Part shown: positions 5,600 to 5,903 of the stretch, piece after piece | How positions within the stretch are numbered: position 1 is the first letter of the stretch | Layout: each line of letters opens with the position of its first letter | Origin: an uncultured Eubacteriales bacterium | Lineage (GTDB): Bacteria; Bacillota; Clostridia; Oscillospirales; CAG-382 | Assembly: GCA_934444485.1 (NCBI GenBank) | Contig: CAKSCN010000148.1 | Coordinates: 1 to 5,903, forward strand | Direction: 5' to 3' | Length of the DNA: 5,903 bases | The notes under the pieces: model-generated | Databases searched by the model: none | What the model saw: the letters and a program-made list of their open reading frames with translations, nothing else | Told to the model about the DNA's origin: nothing | Translations under genes and position numbers: made by a program

Positions 5600-5659
5600 T
5601 TGTATAAGACGGAAAAACAGGAAACAATAATTTTAAATGTCAATAAAGGAGGCATAAAA

Positions 5660-5903
5660 ATGAGTGTGGTAATAGTGGGTGGAAACGAATGCATGATAAG
5701 GAGGTACAAGGACGCCTGCCTTGAATACGGGTGCAGCAGTGTGAAAGTCTTTGCGAAGCCGGAGACTTCTCTTCGTGACAAGATAGGAAATCCGGACCTT
5801 TTGGTGTTGTTTACCGGCACTATGTCACACAAAATGGTAAACAGCGCACTCGGCGCAAACAAGGACAGCACAACGAAAATCGCACGCTGCCGGTCAAGCT
5901 CTA
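5660..5903 (+). CDS. DUF2325 family protein, 3' end outside window
   Basis: 81 codons are visible from an ATG at 5660 that follows AAAGGAGG (5645-5652) at 7 nt; no stop is reached. It begins with MSVVIVGGNECM, a strand and glycine turn of nucleotide-binding-like character. The DUF2325 hallmarks follow: YKDACLEYGC, the block IGNPDLLVLFTGTMSHKMVNSAL, and ARCRSSS at the edge. Small family members are about 95-100 residues, so roughly 15 residues are missing. The biochemical role of the family is not established. From memory of Clostridia genomes, such small genes often lie beside feoA/feoB; that link is inference here because the downstream genes are not visible. The four upstream dyads suggest tight transcriptional control. 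Confidence 0.85.
   Translation, partial: MSVVIVGGNECMIRRYKDACLEYGCSSVKVFAKPETSLRDKIGNPDLLVLFTGTMSHKMVNSALGANKDSTTKIARCRSSS

Larger units (their letters stand above)
5069..5600 (+). repeat. Degenerate tandem array: four stem-loop plus GTTAG-N6-CTAAC dyad units
   Basis: This fills the gap between rpsR and the DUF2325 gene. Four times a stem-loop is followed by a 16-bp dyad. The unpaired stretch between them is 16 nt in units 1, 2 and 4 and 15-17 nt in unit 3, depending on where the stem is ended. Units 1 and 2 are nearly identical from TTGAATTTTA through the stem-loop (offset 265 bp), stay alignable past the dyad, and unit 2 is preceded by a decayed rpsR fragment. Units 3 and 4 keep the layout but little sequence. 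Dyad starts are 5119, 5384, 5499 and 5584. No convincing complete promoter was found inside. A TTGTATAA with -10 character follows dyad 2 (5429-5436) and dyad 4 (5600-5607), but neither has a good -35. Confidence 0.75.

Noticed and set aside
5078..5600. The array as a CRISPR locus
   Set aside because: Unit spacing is irregular (265, 115, 85 bp), the repeats are imperfect palindromes of 16 bp, and the intervening DNA is partly duplicated rpsR, not unique spacers.
5578..5871. A 97-codon open frame on the minus strand
   Set aside because: It lies opposite the DUF2325 gene, which has conserved motifs and a strong ribosome-binding site; the minus frame looks like a shadow.

Overview
The window (5,903 bp) looks like chromosomal DNA from a Gram-positive anaerobe of the Clostridia, probably an Oscillospiraceae/Ruminococcaceae-type gut bacterium. 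The evidence is strong GGAGG ribosome-binding sites, consensus sigma-A promoters with 17-bp spacers, a BspA-type leucine-rich-repeat surface protein, the rpsF-ssb-rpsR operon and a small DUF2325 gene. The genus assignment is an inference; no taxonomic marker was searched.

Left half, minus strand. An AraC-family regulator (2808-3683, TTG start) and a membrane-anchored cardiolipin synthase/phospholipase D-type protein (1263-2792, GTG start) form a tight two-gene operon. It has its own promoter (3738-3766) and a rho-independent terminator (1213-1246). Further downstream on the same strand, a separate consensus promoter (1011-1039), abutted by a perfect 14-bp palindrome, drives a secreted protein with eight 23-residue BspA-type repeats. 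That protein runs off the left edge of the window.

Right half, plus strand. A consensus promoter (3856-3884) and a structured leader drive rpsF-ssb-rpsR (ribosomal protein S6, single-stranded DNA-binding protein, ribosomal protein S18). The rpsF and araC promoters are divergent and about 90 bp apart.

The most unusual part is the 590-bp gap between rpsR and the last gene, a DUF2325 protein that runs off the right edge. The gap is a degenerate tandem array of four units. Each unit has a stem-loop (three of them close a GAAA tetraloop) followed, about 16 nt later, by a 16-bp dyad of the form GTTAG-N6-CTAAC. The second unit also carries a decayed copy of the 3' part of rpsR, which shows that the array grew at least partly by a duplication that took the end of rpsR with it. 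The dyads look like operators for a dimeric regulator. DUF2325 genes often lie near ferrous-iron (feo) genes in Clostridia, so a metal-responsive regulator is a reasonable but untested idea.
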